Positions 34,695-43,334 of a stretch of DNA of 64,000 bases are shown piece by piece. The number at the start of each line of letters is the position of its first letter. Positions within the stretch are counted from its first letter, which is position 1. This DNA is from G963663365 sp963663365. GTDB taxonomy: Bacteria > Hinthialibacterota > Hinthialibacteria > Hinthialibacterales > G963663365. The notes beneath the pieces are model-generated. The model did not search any database. It saw only the letters and a program-made list of their open reading frames with translations, and was not told the origin of the DNA. Position numbers and translations under genes: made by a program. The DNA lies in assembly GCA_963663365.2 (NCBI GenBank), contig CAXXIH010000008.1, positions 2,356,001 to 2,420,000 of the forward strand, read 5' to 3'.

Positions 34695-35585
34695 ATGTCG
34701 ACTGTTCGTGCACAGGCTCTTTTTGATCGTGCCCTCGAAGAGATGGGCGAGCATAAATACGAACGTGCGGTCGAAGACTTGAAAGAAGCCTTATCCGATT
34801 CGCCTCATTTCCCGGAGGCGCTTTATAACCTCGCCTGCTGTTTCGCTGTTCTAAACAAAACAGAAGAAGCTCTGGTCAATTTGGATCGTGCAACCAAACA
34901 AGACGTGAGTTGTATCGACTGGGCTAAAGAAGATGTCGAATTTGATCCTTTGCGGAATGATCCGGGATTCAAGAAAATTCTCGAGATCAACGATCCGGTT
35001 CGCAAACCTTCGCTAAATAAGGAAGGTTTGACCGACGAGCAAATTGAGGAGCTCCGTGCAAAATACGGAAAACCAAACAGCCTATCAGAGACTTCTCTAT
35101 ATCCTCCATGCCCCAAATGTAATGGAGTTCTTCAGAAACGCGAATTAAGCCTTTTAAGCGGACTTGCGGTTTTGGCTATCTCGCTTGTGGGAGTCATTAT
35201 CGCCCTTGCGTTCTTTACAACTGTGTTTGGGCATTTAAGCGGAGCCATCCTGATTGCAGCATCTTTTTATCTTCACAGCAAAAAATTCGAAGCTTTTGTC
35301 TGCGAAAAATGCAAAGCCGTTATTTCGGAAAAGAAATTACAAGAAATCCAAATAAAAAGTAATTCGCAAACAAAGAGCGGACAGTACCAAGAAATGAATT
35401 CCAGCCATCCATATCCCGTCGACTCTGTAGCCCAACCGGCGGGGTATGAAAAGACAGCGGGAGATCCGCTTGGTTATGGAGAAGATCTCGCTCAGCTGGA
35501 AACTGATCCGGACTATGCAGACGAGCCACATGGATCGGTCAACGACAACATGGCAAATGCCGGCAAAGCCAAGTCCGCACACTAA
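34695..35585 (+). CDS. TPR protein with zinc ribbon and two membrane helices
   Basis: 296 residues, AGGGGAA directly before ATG 34695. Residues 1-85 hold two TPR units (ALFDRALEEMGEHKYERAVE, EALYNLACCFAVLNKTEEAL); then CPKCNGVLQK and, after the membrane segments, CEKCKAVISEKK, four cysteines that can form one split zinc ribbon. Two transmembrane helices lie between (SGLAVLAISLVGVIIALAFF and GHLSGAILIAASFYL). The acidic C-terminal 75 residues are probably disordered. Function unknown. TGCGGG/CCCGCA hairpin follows at 35586-35610. Confidence 0.7.
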   Translation: MSTVRAQALFDRALEEMGEHKYERAVEDLKEALSDSPHFPEALYNLACCFAVLNKTEEALVNLDRATKQDVSCIDWAKEDVEFDPLRNDPGFKKILEINDPVRKPSLNKEGLTDEQIEELRAKYGKPNSLSETSLYPPCPKCNGVLQKRELSLLSGLAVLAISLVGVIIALAFFTTVFGHLSGAILIAASFYLHSKKFEAFVCEKCKAVISEKKLQEIQIKSNSQTKSGQYQEMNSSHPYPVDSVAQPAGYEKTAGDPLGYGEDLAQLETDPDYADEPHGSVNDNMANAGKAKSAH

Positions 35586-35647
35586 TGCGGGAAACACTCT
35601 GAATCCCGCACCGATGACTTCTGTCTCTGCAAATAAGATTGTTCCAA

Positions 35648-35752
35648 TTAAGCGTAGCTAAAATGAGACTCCGGAAGATTTTCCGGCGGATGCACCTCTT
35701 CGGGACGAAGACAGAGATAAAGCAAAATAGCAAGTACAAGGACAATAAGCAT
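35648..35752 (-). CDS. Possible 34-residue single-pass membrane protein
   Basis: ATG 35752 preceded by GAGG at 9 bases; product MLIVLVLAILLYLCLRPEEV followed by HPPENLPESHFSYA. The pattern (uninterrupted hydrophobic helix, then a soluble tail) is that of genuine small membrane proteins, and no other gene occupies the site. No homologue is known to me. Confidence 0.35.
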   Translation of the reverse strand: MLIVLVLAILLYLCLRPEEVHPPENLPESHFSYA

Positions 35753-35930
35753 TCTCAAAACCTCTTAGAAACTGTGCGGTGCCTACATAAAAATACACTG
35801 CCGCCGCATAAGCGCAGCAGATCGAATTGTTATACGGCAGAAAACCGCGCAACTTGAATTTTTTTTGTGAAATACCGGGCAACCAAGCCTATAGACGCCT
35901 TTCCGGCTATGCCAACTGATCGGAATCCCC

Positions 35931-36128
35931 CTATCCAAGCCAAATAATGCGGTTCTCGGAAGATAAGCCGGATTTTCCGGTTTGAGGCAAACCATTCAAT
36001 GGAGATTGGAGTGAACGAGCGACGCGCTCCAGCCGGTGGTAGATTTCATACGGTTCCAACCGTTTCCGGCTGCTGAGTTTAAGTCCTGATTTCTGTCCTT
36101 GTTGGTTTTGCTGCCTTTGTGTATTCAT
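35931..36128 (-). CDS. Possible 65-residue basic protein
   Basis: ATG 36128 has GAGGAATC at a short but workable distance. MNTQRQQNQQGQKSGLKLSS, then YEIYHRLERVARSLQSPLNG: Gln-rich basic N-terminus and an amphipathic helix. Not recognised. Could be a real small gene; the surrounding 1.7 kb is otherwise poor in coding signal. Confidence 0.35.
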   Translation of the reverse strand: MNTQRQQNQQGQKSGLKLSSRKRLEPYEIYHRLERVARSLQSPLNGLPQTGKSGLSSENRIIWLG

Positions 36129-36224
36129 GATTCCTCAAAGTAACCATCCTTTTCGATCTTTCTTTTCCTTACTACGAATAAGCGCTTGGAATATTTAGAA
36201 AAATTAATTTTTCTTTTGGGAGGA

Positions 36225-36347
36225 ATGGAAAAAAGAATCGAGTGGATGAATCCGGAATGGAATCAGCGAAGGGAAGCCGGACGGGATGTGAAAATGAAAG
36301 AATGGCCAAGCGGCCTTATTAAAACGATTAATTTCTTGGCCGGTTAA
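36225..36347 (+). CDS. Possible 40-residue small protein
   Basis: MEKRIEWMNPEWNQRREAGR, then DVKMKEWPSGLIKTINFLAG. GGGAGG is present but only one base from the ATG, so either a later start or a chance frame. Charged, Trp-rich; no family recognised. Confidence 0.25.
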   Translation: MEKRIEWMNPEWNQRREAGRDVKMKEWPSGLIKTINFLAG

Positions 36348-36645
36348 TAGTCAACAGTTGCTTACCTGGAGAGCCAAGAATCGTAGCCTGGAAATAAGCC
36401 CATAGTCTCTTCATGCCCATCCAAATACGAAATAGTGTCCAAACGATAGGCTTGAGCGCCGCTGGTCCCCGATAATGCGGAACCGGCCGCCCATTAACGG
36501 TGATGGGAATCCTAACTGATTTGCTGGTTGCCCCACCCCGTCGGCTGATAACAAGCCGCCGGGTACCCCGGAAGGCAGAAATTACCGGCCCAAACAAAGG
36601 CTTACTCTTTCGAACACAATGTGCAACTGGGCTGAGAATAGTCAT
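36328..36645 (-). CDS. Hypothetical basic protein
   Basis: 105 residues, ATG 36645 with AGGAT next to it, 7 bases after the stop of the small frame at 36653. Very basic (FGPVISAFRGTRRLVISRRG, RIPITVNGRPVPHYRGPAAL), Pro- and Arg-rich. Neither strand is clearly favoured by composition. No family recognised. Confidence 0.3.
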   Translation of the reverse strand: MTILSPVAHCVRKSKPLFGPVISAFRGTRRLVISRRGGATSKSVRIPITVNGRPVPHYRGPAALKPIVWTLFRIWMGMKRLWAYFQATILGSPGKQLLTINRPRN

Positions 36646-36652
36646 ATCCTGC

Positions 36653-36835
36653 TCATATTATTTGATTTGCAGGGCAATTCCGACATTTGCATGCACAGGA
36701 TTGCCTCAGACAATAGACGGTAAATGCAAGAAGCATGCTAACTCTCAAATCCACATATTCCCCCTGATTTAACAAACCTAAACCACCTGGCTCAGCCCGG
36801 ACAATTTCAGGCCAATCATTTTTCTTGTCGGTCAA
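36653..36835 (-). CDS. Possible small Cys-rich protein
   Basis: 60 residues from TTG 36835 (an in-frame stop lies just upstream): MTDKKNDWPEIVRAEPGGLG, a hydrophobic stretch VSMLLAFTVYCLRQ, and CACKCRNC at the end. No ribosome site for the TTG; GTG 36764 or ATG 36746 would give shorter forms. Placed in tandem with the frame at 36328. Confidence 0.25.
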   Translation of the reverse strand: MTDKKNDWPEIVRAEPGGLGLLNQGEYVDLRVSMLLAFTVYCLRQSCACKCRNCPANQII

Positions 36836-36915
36836 ACAAAGTCATAGGCCGAAGAATCCAAGGAACTGGGCATCATTCATCCGGCTGCCACTTCATGTTT
36901 TCACGTTGAAATACT

Positions 36916-37314
36916 TTGGCCGGGAGCTATATCAAGCCTAAACGCTGCAAAGCCGCTGATTGCAGCAATCCCGGAGCCCGGCAAAAACTCTGTCAAATCC
37001 ACTCTAAATATCTGCGGGAAAGAGATGGAAAAAATGGAGCGGAAATTAAAAATTCCCATCGCGAGCTTCGTAGTAATAATCAAGTCTTAAACATAATAAT
37101 CAAAACCATGCTTAAAAGAACCTTAAAACACACAGTTCCACGCTGCATCGACGGCAAATACAAAAATTCAGAAATTTTGCCGATTTCATGGCAGGCCTTG
37201 CATAAGTGTATCTCCCAGGTTGTAAGTCCAATAGCGAAAAAGAAAACCCGGCATAATCCCGGACCGAAATTAAACCAACCCATTACAGACCGGGAAATTC
37301 ACTGGATCGATTAA
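36916..37314 (+). CDS. Zinc-finger-like protein, probably truncated
   Basis: 132 residues if TTG 36916 is used; a stop codon lies directly upstream and there is no Shine-Dalgarno sequence. RCKAADCSNPGARQKLCQIHSKYLRERDG closely follows the C-x4-C...C-x2-H motif found in phage-type HNH endonucleases and other mobile-element proteins (named from memory of the motif). The rest is basic (SPIAKKKTRHNPGPKLNQPI). The absent start and N-terminus suggest a fragment left by a mobile element. Precedes the exported protein gene by 43 bases. Confidence 0.4.
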   Translation: MAGSYIKPKRCKAADCSNPGARQKLCQIHSKYLRERDGKNGAEIKNSHRELRSNNQVLNIIIKTMLKRTLKHTVPRCIDGKYKNSEILPISWQALHKCISQVVSPIAKKKTRHNPGPKLNQPITDREIHWID

Positions 37315-37357
37315 AAATGGCCCGAAATCAAAAAATAGAGAAAAGGACAAAACGATC

Positions 37358-37933
37358 ATGGTGACACAGAAGAAAACCATCACATTCAAGCCGCCTGCTG
37401 TCTTTTGTGCAGCGCTCATCCTGGGTTTGGTAATCGCTTTCGGCGCAATGGCGGCTCCTACCGAAGATAAGTATCTGCTCCGGGTGGAAGTAAAAGATCC
37501 TGGCGAAGAAATCATTGCGATCTCCGCACCGGTTTCCTTATTGCAAACGGTTTTTTCGGCCTTACCGGAAGAAATCCGGGTGCGAGCTGAAAAGGCCGGT
37601 TTTATCCCTGATGTAATAGTAAAAGAACTTGAAACACTTGAGGGACAAGACATCGTGAATATTACGGGCGACGAGACGATCCGCATTTGGCTCGATCCGG
37701 TCGACCGTAAGAACCGCAAAGACTTGGGATTCTTAAAGATTCATATTGAAGAGCCCAAAGAGGATGGTACAGGTGAAGTCATCAATGTCTGTGTTCCTCG
37801 TGGTTTGGTGGAAATCGCCGGTGGCCTTGTAAAGGAATTCAAACTCACCGAAGGAGTGATTGAATTGCCTCCATTCTTACAGGCAGAAACCTGTCCTCAG
37901 GCATGTACAGAAACAGAGACAACTGAAGGATAA
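37358..37933 (+). CDS. Exported hypothetical protein
   Basis: 191 residues, AAGGA 10 bases before ATG 37358. Signal peptide or anchor near residues 15-32 (FCAALILGLVIAFGAMAA), followed by an acidic mature part of about 160 residues: KYLLRVEVKDPGEEIIAISA, FIPDVIVKELETLEGQDIVN, KIHIEEPKEDGTGEVINVC. A regular beta-sheet-like pattern but no recognised family. Two C-terminal cysteines. Ends just before a strong terminator. Confidence 0.6.
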   Translation: MVTQKKTITFKPPAVFCAALILGLVIAFGAMAAPTEDKYLLRVEVKDPGEEIIAISAPVSLLQTVFSALPEEIRVRAEKAGFIPDVIVKELETLEGQDIVNITGDETIRIWLDPVDRKNRKDLGFLKIHIEEPKEDGTGEVINVCVPRGLVEIAGGLVKEFKLTEGVIELPPFLQAETCPQACTETETTEG

Positions 37934-37964
37934 CTCCGGAGAGAACAACGCAAAGCAGTTCTTC

Positions 37965-38012
37965 GCCCGGTTCGTTTCGCTATCTTAAAATGGCATAACG
38001 AACCGGGCGCCC
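37965..38012 (+). terminator. Hairpin terminator after the exported protein gene
   Basis: GCCCGGTTCGTT (37965-37976) is a perfect 12-base match to AACGAACCGGGC (37997-38008) across a 20-base loop, with GCCCTTTTGT following. The long loop is unusual for an intrinsic terminator, but the stem is strong. Confidence 0.6.
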
Positions 38013-38170
38013 TTTTGTCCAGGTTCTGAACGGCACAATACAGATCTAGCTCTCCTTCCTATTAAAAAAAATATAAAGGCAATACCCCTTTATACCTCTT
38101 GTCGTCCCATTAGGGAGATGATAGTTATTATCAATAAGAGATAGCCAACAACGGTTGAAAGGTCTGTCCA

Positions 38171-38740
38171 ATGCGCCGAGAACACGGTTTCACATTGATT
38201 GAACTATTGATCGTTGTGGCGATCATTGGAATTCTTGCCGCAATTGCGGTTCCTAACTTTCTCAATGCGCAAAGCCGGGCGCTTGTATCCCGTACTTACG
38301 CCGATATTCGCACTCTAACCACTGCATTTAATGCATATTCCGTAGATAACGCAGGCCGTTATCCTCCCGACTTCAATTGCGGTGTGTTGCCGGATCCGAA
38401 AGAATCATGCACCTACAATCTACTAACGACGCCAATCTCTTATATTTCCTCAATCCCAATTGATATTTGGATACCCAAAACAAACGAAGACTATTCCCAA
38501 GTGCTTCGCTACTATGAGTATTGGGGCAAGTACACAAAAGGGCAGAAGCGAATCCAGCTATTCAGTGAACATGGAGTTTTTTACTTCCTACGAAGTGTAG
38601 GCCCCGATCTGACACTGCAGTTAGACAGCGACAACCTTATCATGGTTTTAATAGGAAGGAGCCGAAGCGTCTATTCAACCTCGAATGGAATAAGATCGAA
38701 GGGTGACTTCATTGCCACAAACCGTGGTATTGAACGATAA
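38171..38740 (+). CDS. Type II secretion/type IV pilus-like pseudopilin
   Basis: 189 residues. Leader MRREHG then FTLIELLIVVAIIGILAAIA, the canonical Gly-Phe prepilin peptidase site with Glu at +5. Body: YADIRTLTTAFNAYSVDNAG, RYPPD, then LTTPISYISSIPIDIW, the same framework as the pseudopilin at 10185. AAAGG lies 8 bases before ATG 38171. No neighbouring secretion or pilus genes. Ends in VGPDLTLQLDSD, a polar C-terminal part. Role unknown; probably a surface or pseudopilus subunit. Confidence 0.88.
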   Translation: MRREHGFTLIELLIVVAIIGILAAIAVPNFLNAQSRALVSRTYADIRTLTTAFNAYSVDNAGRYPPDFNCGVLPDPKESCTYNLLTTPISYISSIPIDIWIPKTNEDYSQVLRYYEYWGKYTKGQKRIQLFSEHGVFYFLRSVGPDLTLQLDSDNLIMVLIGRSRSVYSTSNGIRSKGDFIATNRGIER

Positions 38741-39072
38741 ATCATTTAGGCTCCAAACCTTAACTATTTGCAAATCAATGGATTAGATTAGCCCGGCTTA
38801 CATTGCCATTCGGGTGAGGGTGTAAATTTTTGTTCTCTTTGAATCGAATCCCGCTTTTTATCGTATAAAAAGGTGAAGATAAAAGCCGGGGTACCTTCAG
38901 GGGATAATTTCAAGACTCTCTCCCATATCCTCCTTCCCCTGAAGGACCTGGCCAATTCCCATTTTCGATCACGCTGCATGGGAAATCTAGGCCCGATATG
39001 GCAAATGCGAATTCGCTTCGGCAGATTATGTGCTAGTTTCTATGTGGCAGTCACACCATTGGGGGAAACTCT
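38741..39072. repeat. Intergenic region with a long inverted repeat
   Basis: CCTTCAGGGG (38894-38903) and CCCCTGAAGG (38936-38945) form a perfect 10-base stem, extended by GGT/ACC with one bulge, around 32 bases rich in CTCTCCC. The Pyr-rich/Pur-rich composition is that of dispersed extragenic palindromes. Both strands carry 60-70-codon frames through it, which I take to be by-products of the repeat. Confidence 0.4.
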
Positions 39073-39831
39073 ATGAAAACTCTCTACAAGAAAAACTGCA
39101 TACTGCTCTCGTGTTTTGCGGCGCTAATGGGATGCGCCACACATCATGCCCGTGTAGTAGAGACCAATGCAGTAGAATCCTACCGGAACCGGACTTCAAC
39201 ATCCCAATTTACGGTAGCCGCCGAGACATATCGGTCTGCATCCGAGGCACGGTCTGTTCTAGGATCAGATGTCACAAGAAAAGGCTTTCTACCGGTACAA
39301 TTGATCCTAGCCAACCGAAATGCGGATGCAGATACGGAGTTCATCGTTTCCCCTTCAACAATTCTCTTACGCTCAAATGAAGGTTCGGCATATAGCCCCA
39401 TTTCCGGCTTGACAATGGCTCGCACAATTGCGGGCACTCACGTGCACCATAGGTCAAAAACGGCCTTCCTTAACACACCTGTCGTTGATGTTGAAGGCGG
39501 TGACCGCGGGCTTGGTGTCGATACGCCGGTATTGGATATGGATTTATCGGAACGCGGCTTGGAATTCGATACAATCTTGGCGGATATACGAGTGCCTATC
39601 CCGTTCATACCCACCAGACATGATCGGAATCAGCGTTACGAGAAAATGCGGGATGACTTTGAGACAAAAGAGATGCGTTATGAGCTCCATATAGGCCCCG
39701 GGCAGCAAAAGGCCAAATTCGTCTATTTCCAAGTTTCGGAACCGAATGAATTCCAAGGAATGCTGCAAATCGAAGTCTTGAATAAGAAAACCGGCCAATC
39801 CGAAATTATGAAGATTCCCGTAGGCGTGTAA
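39073..39831 (+). CDS. Lipoprotein of unknown function
   Basis: 252 residues. Lipobox ALMGC puts the lipidated Cys at 21. The mature protein carries TSTSQFTVAAETYRSASEAR, GFLPVQLILANRNADADTEF, a middle part with repeated VVDVEGGDRGLGVDTPVLDM, and a C-terminal FVYFQVSEPNEFQGMLQIEV that looks beta-sandwich-like. No family recognised. Hairpin TGAGGCG/CGCCTCA (39848-39864) follows, with a T-run 17 bases further on. Confidence 0.7.
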   Translation: MKTLYKKNCILLSCFAALMGCATHHARVVETNAVESYRNRTSTSQFTVAAETYRSASEARSVLGSDVTRKGFLPVQLILANRNADADTEFIVSPSTILLRSNEGSAYSPISGLTMARTIAGTHVHHRSKTAFLNTPVVDVEGGDRGLGVDTPVLDMDLSERGLEFDTILADIRVPIPFIPTRHDRNQRYEKMRDDFETKEMRYELHIGPGQQKAKFVYFQVSEPNEFQGMLQIEVLNKKTGQSEIMKIPVGV

Positions 39832-39847
39832 CCAGTCAAAATAGGAC

Positions 39848-39887
39848 TGAGGCGCATCGCCTCATAATGCTGTCATATAGTTTTTTT
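39848..39887 (+). terminator. Possible terminator of the lipoprotein gene
   Basis: TGAGGCG (39848-39854), loop CAT, CGCCTCA (39858-39864), then TAATGCTGTCATATAG and a run of seven T from 39881. The distance from stem to T-run is larger than usual. Confidence 0.4.
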
Positions 39888-40538
39888 ATAGAAAACTTGA
39901 AACGCTCGGGCGGGCGGCGTTCCCCAGCGCTCGATTTCTTCAAAGGTTTTTTCTTCAAAACCGTTCTCTATGAACCAAGCCAGTTCGCCTCGATGCACCG
40001 GCCAGGGAATACGCGGCCGTTCATCACCAGGTTCGCAAGCATGGCAAATGATAAGTATCTCTCCTCCCGGTGCGGCCAATGCGCCGATATTGGCAAGCAC
40101 GCGATCACGAAGATTGACCGGCAGAGATTGAATCGTTCCCGCTTCATAAATAAAATCAAACTGTCGCTGCCAATGCGCCGGAATATCGGTAATATCCGCT
40201 GCCACGTATTCCACATTTGAATTGGGAAAACGTTCTTGGCACCAACGAATCGCACTTTCGGAAATATCAAAGGCCGTTACGGAAAAACCGTATCGAGAAA
40301 GCAACTCCGCATCATCGCCTAAGCCACAGCCTATAACCAATGCCTTATGCGTTTCGCCTTGCGGATGATTTGCTTCCAGCCATTCGAGCACCAAACGATT
40401 TGGTTCCAGTTCGGCCCAGGGGATCAGTTCCGCATGATTCTCCGCGCTTGCGTATAACGCTTCAAACCATCCGAGTGCATCTCCCCGTTCAAAAAACGAT
40501 TTGGCAATTGAGCGGGCATGTTCCTTGGGGTCAATCAT
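39873..40538 (-). CDS. SAM-dependent methyltransferase (TPMT-like)
   Basis: 221 residues. ALVIGCGLGDDAELLSRYGF near residue 65 is motif I, FSVTAFDISESAIRWCQERF contains the ribose-binding Asp, FDFIYEAGTIQSLPVNLRD is motif IV-like, and PRIPWPVHRGELAWFIENGF lies in the C-terminal part. The arrangement resembles thiopurine S-methyltransferase and its bacterial relatives. Start and stop of the preceding gene share one base (TGATG), so the methyltransferase is translated together with the PH-like membrane protein. Substrate unknown. Confidence 0.82.
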   Translation of the reverse strand: MIDPKEHARSIAKSFFERGDALGWFEALYASAENHAELIPWAELEPNRLVLEWLEANHPQGETHKALVIGCGLGDDAELLSRYGFSVTAFDISESAIRWCQERFPNSNVEYVAADITDIPAHWQRQFDFIYEAGTIQSLPVNLRDRVLANIGALAAPGGEILIICHACEPGDERPRIPWPVHRGELAWFIENGFEEKTFEEIERWGTPPARAFQVFYKKTI

Positions 40539-41206
40539 CAGAGTCCTTTGTTCTTTTGAGTTAGTTTTTCCACGATCTCTTCGCTCACACTTGAAAAGAG
40601 GGATGGAGGTCCGATCGTTGAGGGTGGCAGAAGCGGCCGCAACTTGTCTCCATGCTTCAGATAGAATTTGGCATCGATAATTTTAACGGCAACTTGCTTG
40701 ACATCATCAATCATAATCAAATTGGGATCTTCAAAATTCCTCAGTCCCGGCCATGGGATGTTTCGTATCCATTCGCTTAGAGGATGTACCGAACCCCAAA
40801 AAATATTCCCCACACCATGACGCACAGGCACAACACTCATATCATCCAGCTCACCAAGATCGAAAACCTGGACATTTGAAGCCCCGGAACCACAAACAAC
40901 AATTAACCGCCAATTGGTGAGCGCATAGTATGTATGACTACGGCTCCATGAATCAATAAAAAAGCGGCCCAAGAAGAGATAAAAGAAGAAACCATAAAAA
41001 ACATATTGAAAATAATAGCCAATCTCACTTTCAAACCAACCCATCGCCCATAATCCAAATACAAATAGCCCCCAGGCGAGACTAAAAGGAATCCATAGCA
41101 GGTCGGAGCGGTAAAGTTGAATTCCCGTTACCGGCTGTGCTTCCCAAAGAATTTCTTCGCCCGGTCCCAATTGTAGACGTATGACATCATAGCCTTTTAA
41201 AGACAT
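40538..41206 (-). CDS. Membrane protein with bacterial PH-like region
   Basis: 222 residues. Two hydrophobic segments (LLWIPFSLAWGLFVFGLWAM and YYFQYVFYGFFFYLFLG), then SHTYYALTNWRLIVVCGSGA, which matches the strand pattern YALTNRRLIV of bacterial PH (bPH) domains that follow two membrane helices. The C-terminal part (VKQVAVKIIDAKFYLKHGDK) is soluble. No firm Shine-Dalgarno sequence before ATG 41206. Function unknown. Upstream the gap 41207-41322 carries nothing recognised. Confidence 0.6.
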   Translation of the reverse strand: MSLKGYDVIRLQLGPGEEILWEAQPVTGIQLYRSDLLWIPFSLAWGLFVFGLWAMGWFESEIGYYFQYVFYGFFFYLFLGRFFIDSWSRSHTYYALTNWRLIVVCGSGASNVQVFDLGELDDMSVVPVRHGVGNIFWGSVHPLSEWIRNIPWPGLRNFEDPNLIMIDDVKQVAVKIIDAKFYLKHGDKLRPLLPPSTIGPPSLFSSVSEEIVEKLTQKNKGL

Positions 41207-41322
41207 CTAGTTCGCACTTCCCTAAACGGCAACACAATGATTCCCGTAGAAAATATTGCTCCAAGTTCATTCCCGGATAGTAGTCAAGGCTGTAGCCAAC
41301 ACCAAGTTTGAAATCAGTTTGT

Positions 41323-43308
41323 TCAAAGGCCACCGAAACGCTGCACTTTGCTGGGATGACAAAGTTCCACAAGTTCAGGGACGTCGGCAATTTCCAAAAG
41401 ACCGAAACAAAACATGGCAGCATAATCGTTAAAGCGAATCTGATTCGCCGTCAGCTCCTTAAGTGAAGCATCCATCCCATAGAGTTCCAGCCGGTCAGCG
41501 CGCCCGGGCAATAATGCACAAGCGGTAAGAGATGCTAAGCCGCTCATACGTCCATGGGCCGCCAGACGCAATGGACAATCAGGATGGGAGTCTTTTAGCA
41601 AAGCCAAAACCGCATTGATCTGGCTGGCTTGGACTCCCAATGGCCGCCGTCCCACAGTGGCAATCATCATCGGCCATTGCCATGTGCGCCCTTCAGAGGG
41701 CTGGCAATCACCCGTGAAAAGGATATCCAACACATACACATGCTCGGAGCGGCCGAGAGCCTCCTGCACCAGGCTGTCCACGCTATTACGATCTCCATCG
41801 TGGATCACCAATGTCACACCACCCAGTTTTCGAGTTTTGGGCAGATATTCGACACACGGCACAGTCCACGTGTTATTGGTTTTCAATCGCCAACCTTTAA
41901 CAGCGCCGGCCCCCAAACGATTTATGTCTTTAGGCACGGATACCGTCTCACGTTTGATTGTTCCAACCGGATCCGGCCTTACAACCATATCCAGCATTTG
42001 CCGTGTTTCTTTCCGCCACTTTTCCAGACGGCTGGTTTCCGATGAAGGCGCGGGCCATGAAGGCAAATCTTTCATGGCCTCTTGAGCCAAGGTGTAAAAA
42101 TTCGCGTTGTCATCAGGATACTCAATGGCTAAAGCCGTCGCATCCAAAATCTCACCGGCCACATCCATTTCTTCATCAACACGTTTATCTTCCGGAAAGA
42201 AATTGACATTGAGGAAACGGTACATCGCCTGACGGTTGTCTTCTAAATAGTTGTGTGTTCCCGGATCATGATTGGTATGAAACTCAAAACGTTCGGGATG
42301 GCCGAATAACGCATAAAGCGGCTGCACGGGTTCAAACACAGACATACGCGCCCGTTCCGCCACAAAACAACAATCATCTTTAACGTTATAAATCAGGAGA
42401 GCCGGACGGGGCGCCAACATGGCGGTTAGATGCACATAGTCTAACAGTGCGTGGAAATCCTGCGGGCATTGTTCCAAATCGCCGATATCTCCCGTGCGCA
42501 AAATTCGCTCTTGAAGTCCGATATAACCGGCATTGGGAACGGCAAGTTTGACACGCGTATCGAGCGAACTAATAAAGATCGTCTGCCACCCGCCGCCCGA
42601 AAGCCCGGTTACTGCAACACGCTCAGCATCCGCCGCAGGATGCAGCATTAAAATGTCCAATCCTTTTTTTAACGCCAAATAAAAAACCGATAGCCCCGAA
42701 CGGCCGCAAAGATCCAAATGCGCGGATTCATTATGGCTATACTCACTTGCCGAAAGCTGGCCCATGCCGATCCATTCAAGATTCAAAGCAATCGCGCCAC
42801 GCTTTACCAAATTGATACAACGCGCTTGCTTGTAATCGACTGTCATGCCCGGTTCGCCTACATGCCCATTTACATTCAAAACAGCCGGGACTTTGCCTTG
42901 AATATTGTCAGGTTCATAATAAAGCCCTCCCGCCCAAAGACCGGGGACGATCTCATAGCGAAATTTATGAATCTTATATCCCGGGCGTGAAAGCGTTTCA
43001 CCGCGTACATAATTGACCGGACCTTCTAACCAAGATTCCGGTACGCCCCTTAAAACAACCTCTTTCAACAGTGTATGACGTAAACTCTCAGCATCGTTGA
43101 GCCATGTTTCAGGATCATCCGGCAGACTGAATTCAGAGATACGGGGCATTAGATAGGCCCGCAATTCCTCTACGGTTTGGCCTTTTTCTAAAAGCGATTC
43201 CGCATCTGCAATTGGTGTATTTAAAACAGCCATGCAGCAAATAACACTAAAAACTGAAGTTCTCCAACCAAGCCTCAAAGATTGGATTGTATCCGCACCG
43301 GTTCTCAT
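41323..43308 (-). CDS. Exported alpha/beta-hydrolase (acetylxylan/glucuronoyl esterase-like)
   Basis: 661 residues, signal peptide ending near IADAE (residue 38). Catalytic fold signatures: PAVLNVNGHVGEPGMTVDYK, AVTGLSGGGWQTIFISSLDT with the nucleophile Ser near residue 236, LAPRPALLIYNVKDDCCFVA with the likely Asp, and HDPGTHNYLEDN with His near 350. The C-terminal 270 residues contain a second, less conserved hydrolase-like half (VTLVIHDGDRNSVDSLVQEA). Found often in carbohydrate-degrading Planctomycetes and Verrucomicrobia. Probably a polysaccharide-ester hydrolase. Confidence 0.82.
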   Translation of the reverse strand: MRTGADTIQSLRLGWRTSVFSVICCMAVLNTPIADAESLLEKGQTVEELRAYLMPRISEFSLPDDPETWLNDAESLRHTLLKEVVLRGVPESWLEGPVNYVRGETLSRPGYKIHKFRYEIVPGLWAGGLYYEPDNIQGKVPAVLNVNGHVGEPGMTVDYKQARCINLVKRGAIALNLEWIGMGQLSASEYSHNESAHLDLCGRSGLSVFYLALKKGLDILMLHPAADAERVAVTGLSGGGWQTIFISSLDTRVKLAVPNAGYIGLQERILRTGDIGDLEQCPQDFHALLDYVHLTAMLAPRPALLIYNVKDDCCFVAERARMSVFEPVQPLYALFGHPERFEFHTNHDPGTHNYLEDNRQAMYRFLNVNFFPEDKRVDEEMDVAGEILDATALAIEYPDDNANFYTLAQEAMKDLPSWPAPSSETSRLEKWRKETRQMLDMVVRPDPVGTIKRETVSVPKDINRLGAGAVKGWRLKTNNTWTVPCVEYLPKTRKLGGVTLVIHDGDRNSVDSLVQEALGRSEHVYVLDILFTGDCQPSEGRTWQWPMMIATVGRRPLGVQASQINAVLALLKDSHPDCPLRLAAHGRMSGLASLTACALLPGRADRLELYGMDASLKELTANQIRFNDYAAMFCFGLLEIADVPELVELCHPSKVQRFGGL

Positions 43309-43334
43309 GTCCTTATCCTTCCCCTGTAAGAGAT

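Noticed and set aside
41187..41423. 78-codon minus-strand frame at the end of the esterase gene
   Set aside because: It overlaps the esterase 3' end in another frame; only the last 45 codons are free of overlap and no ribosome site is seen.
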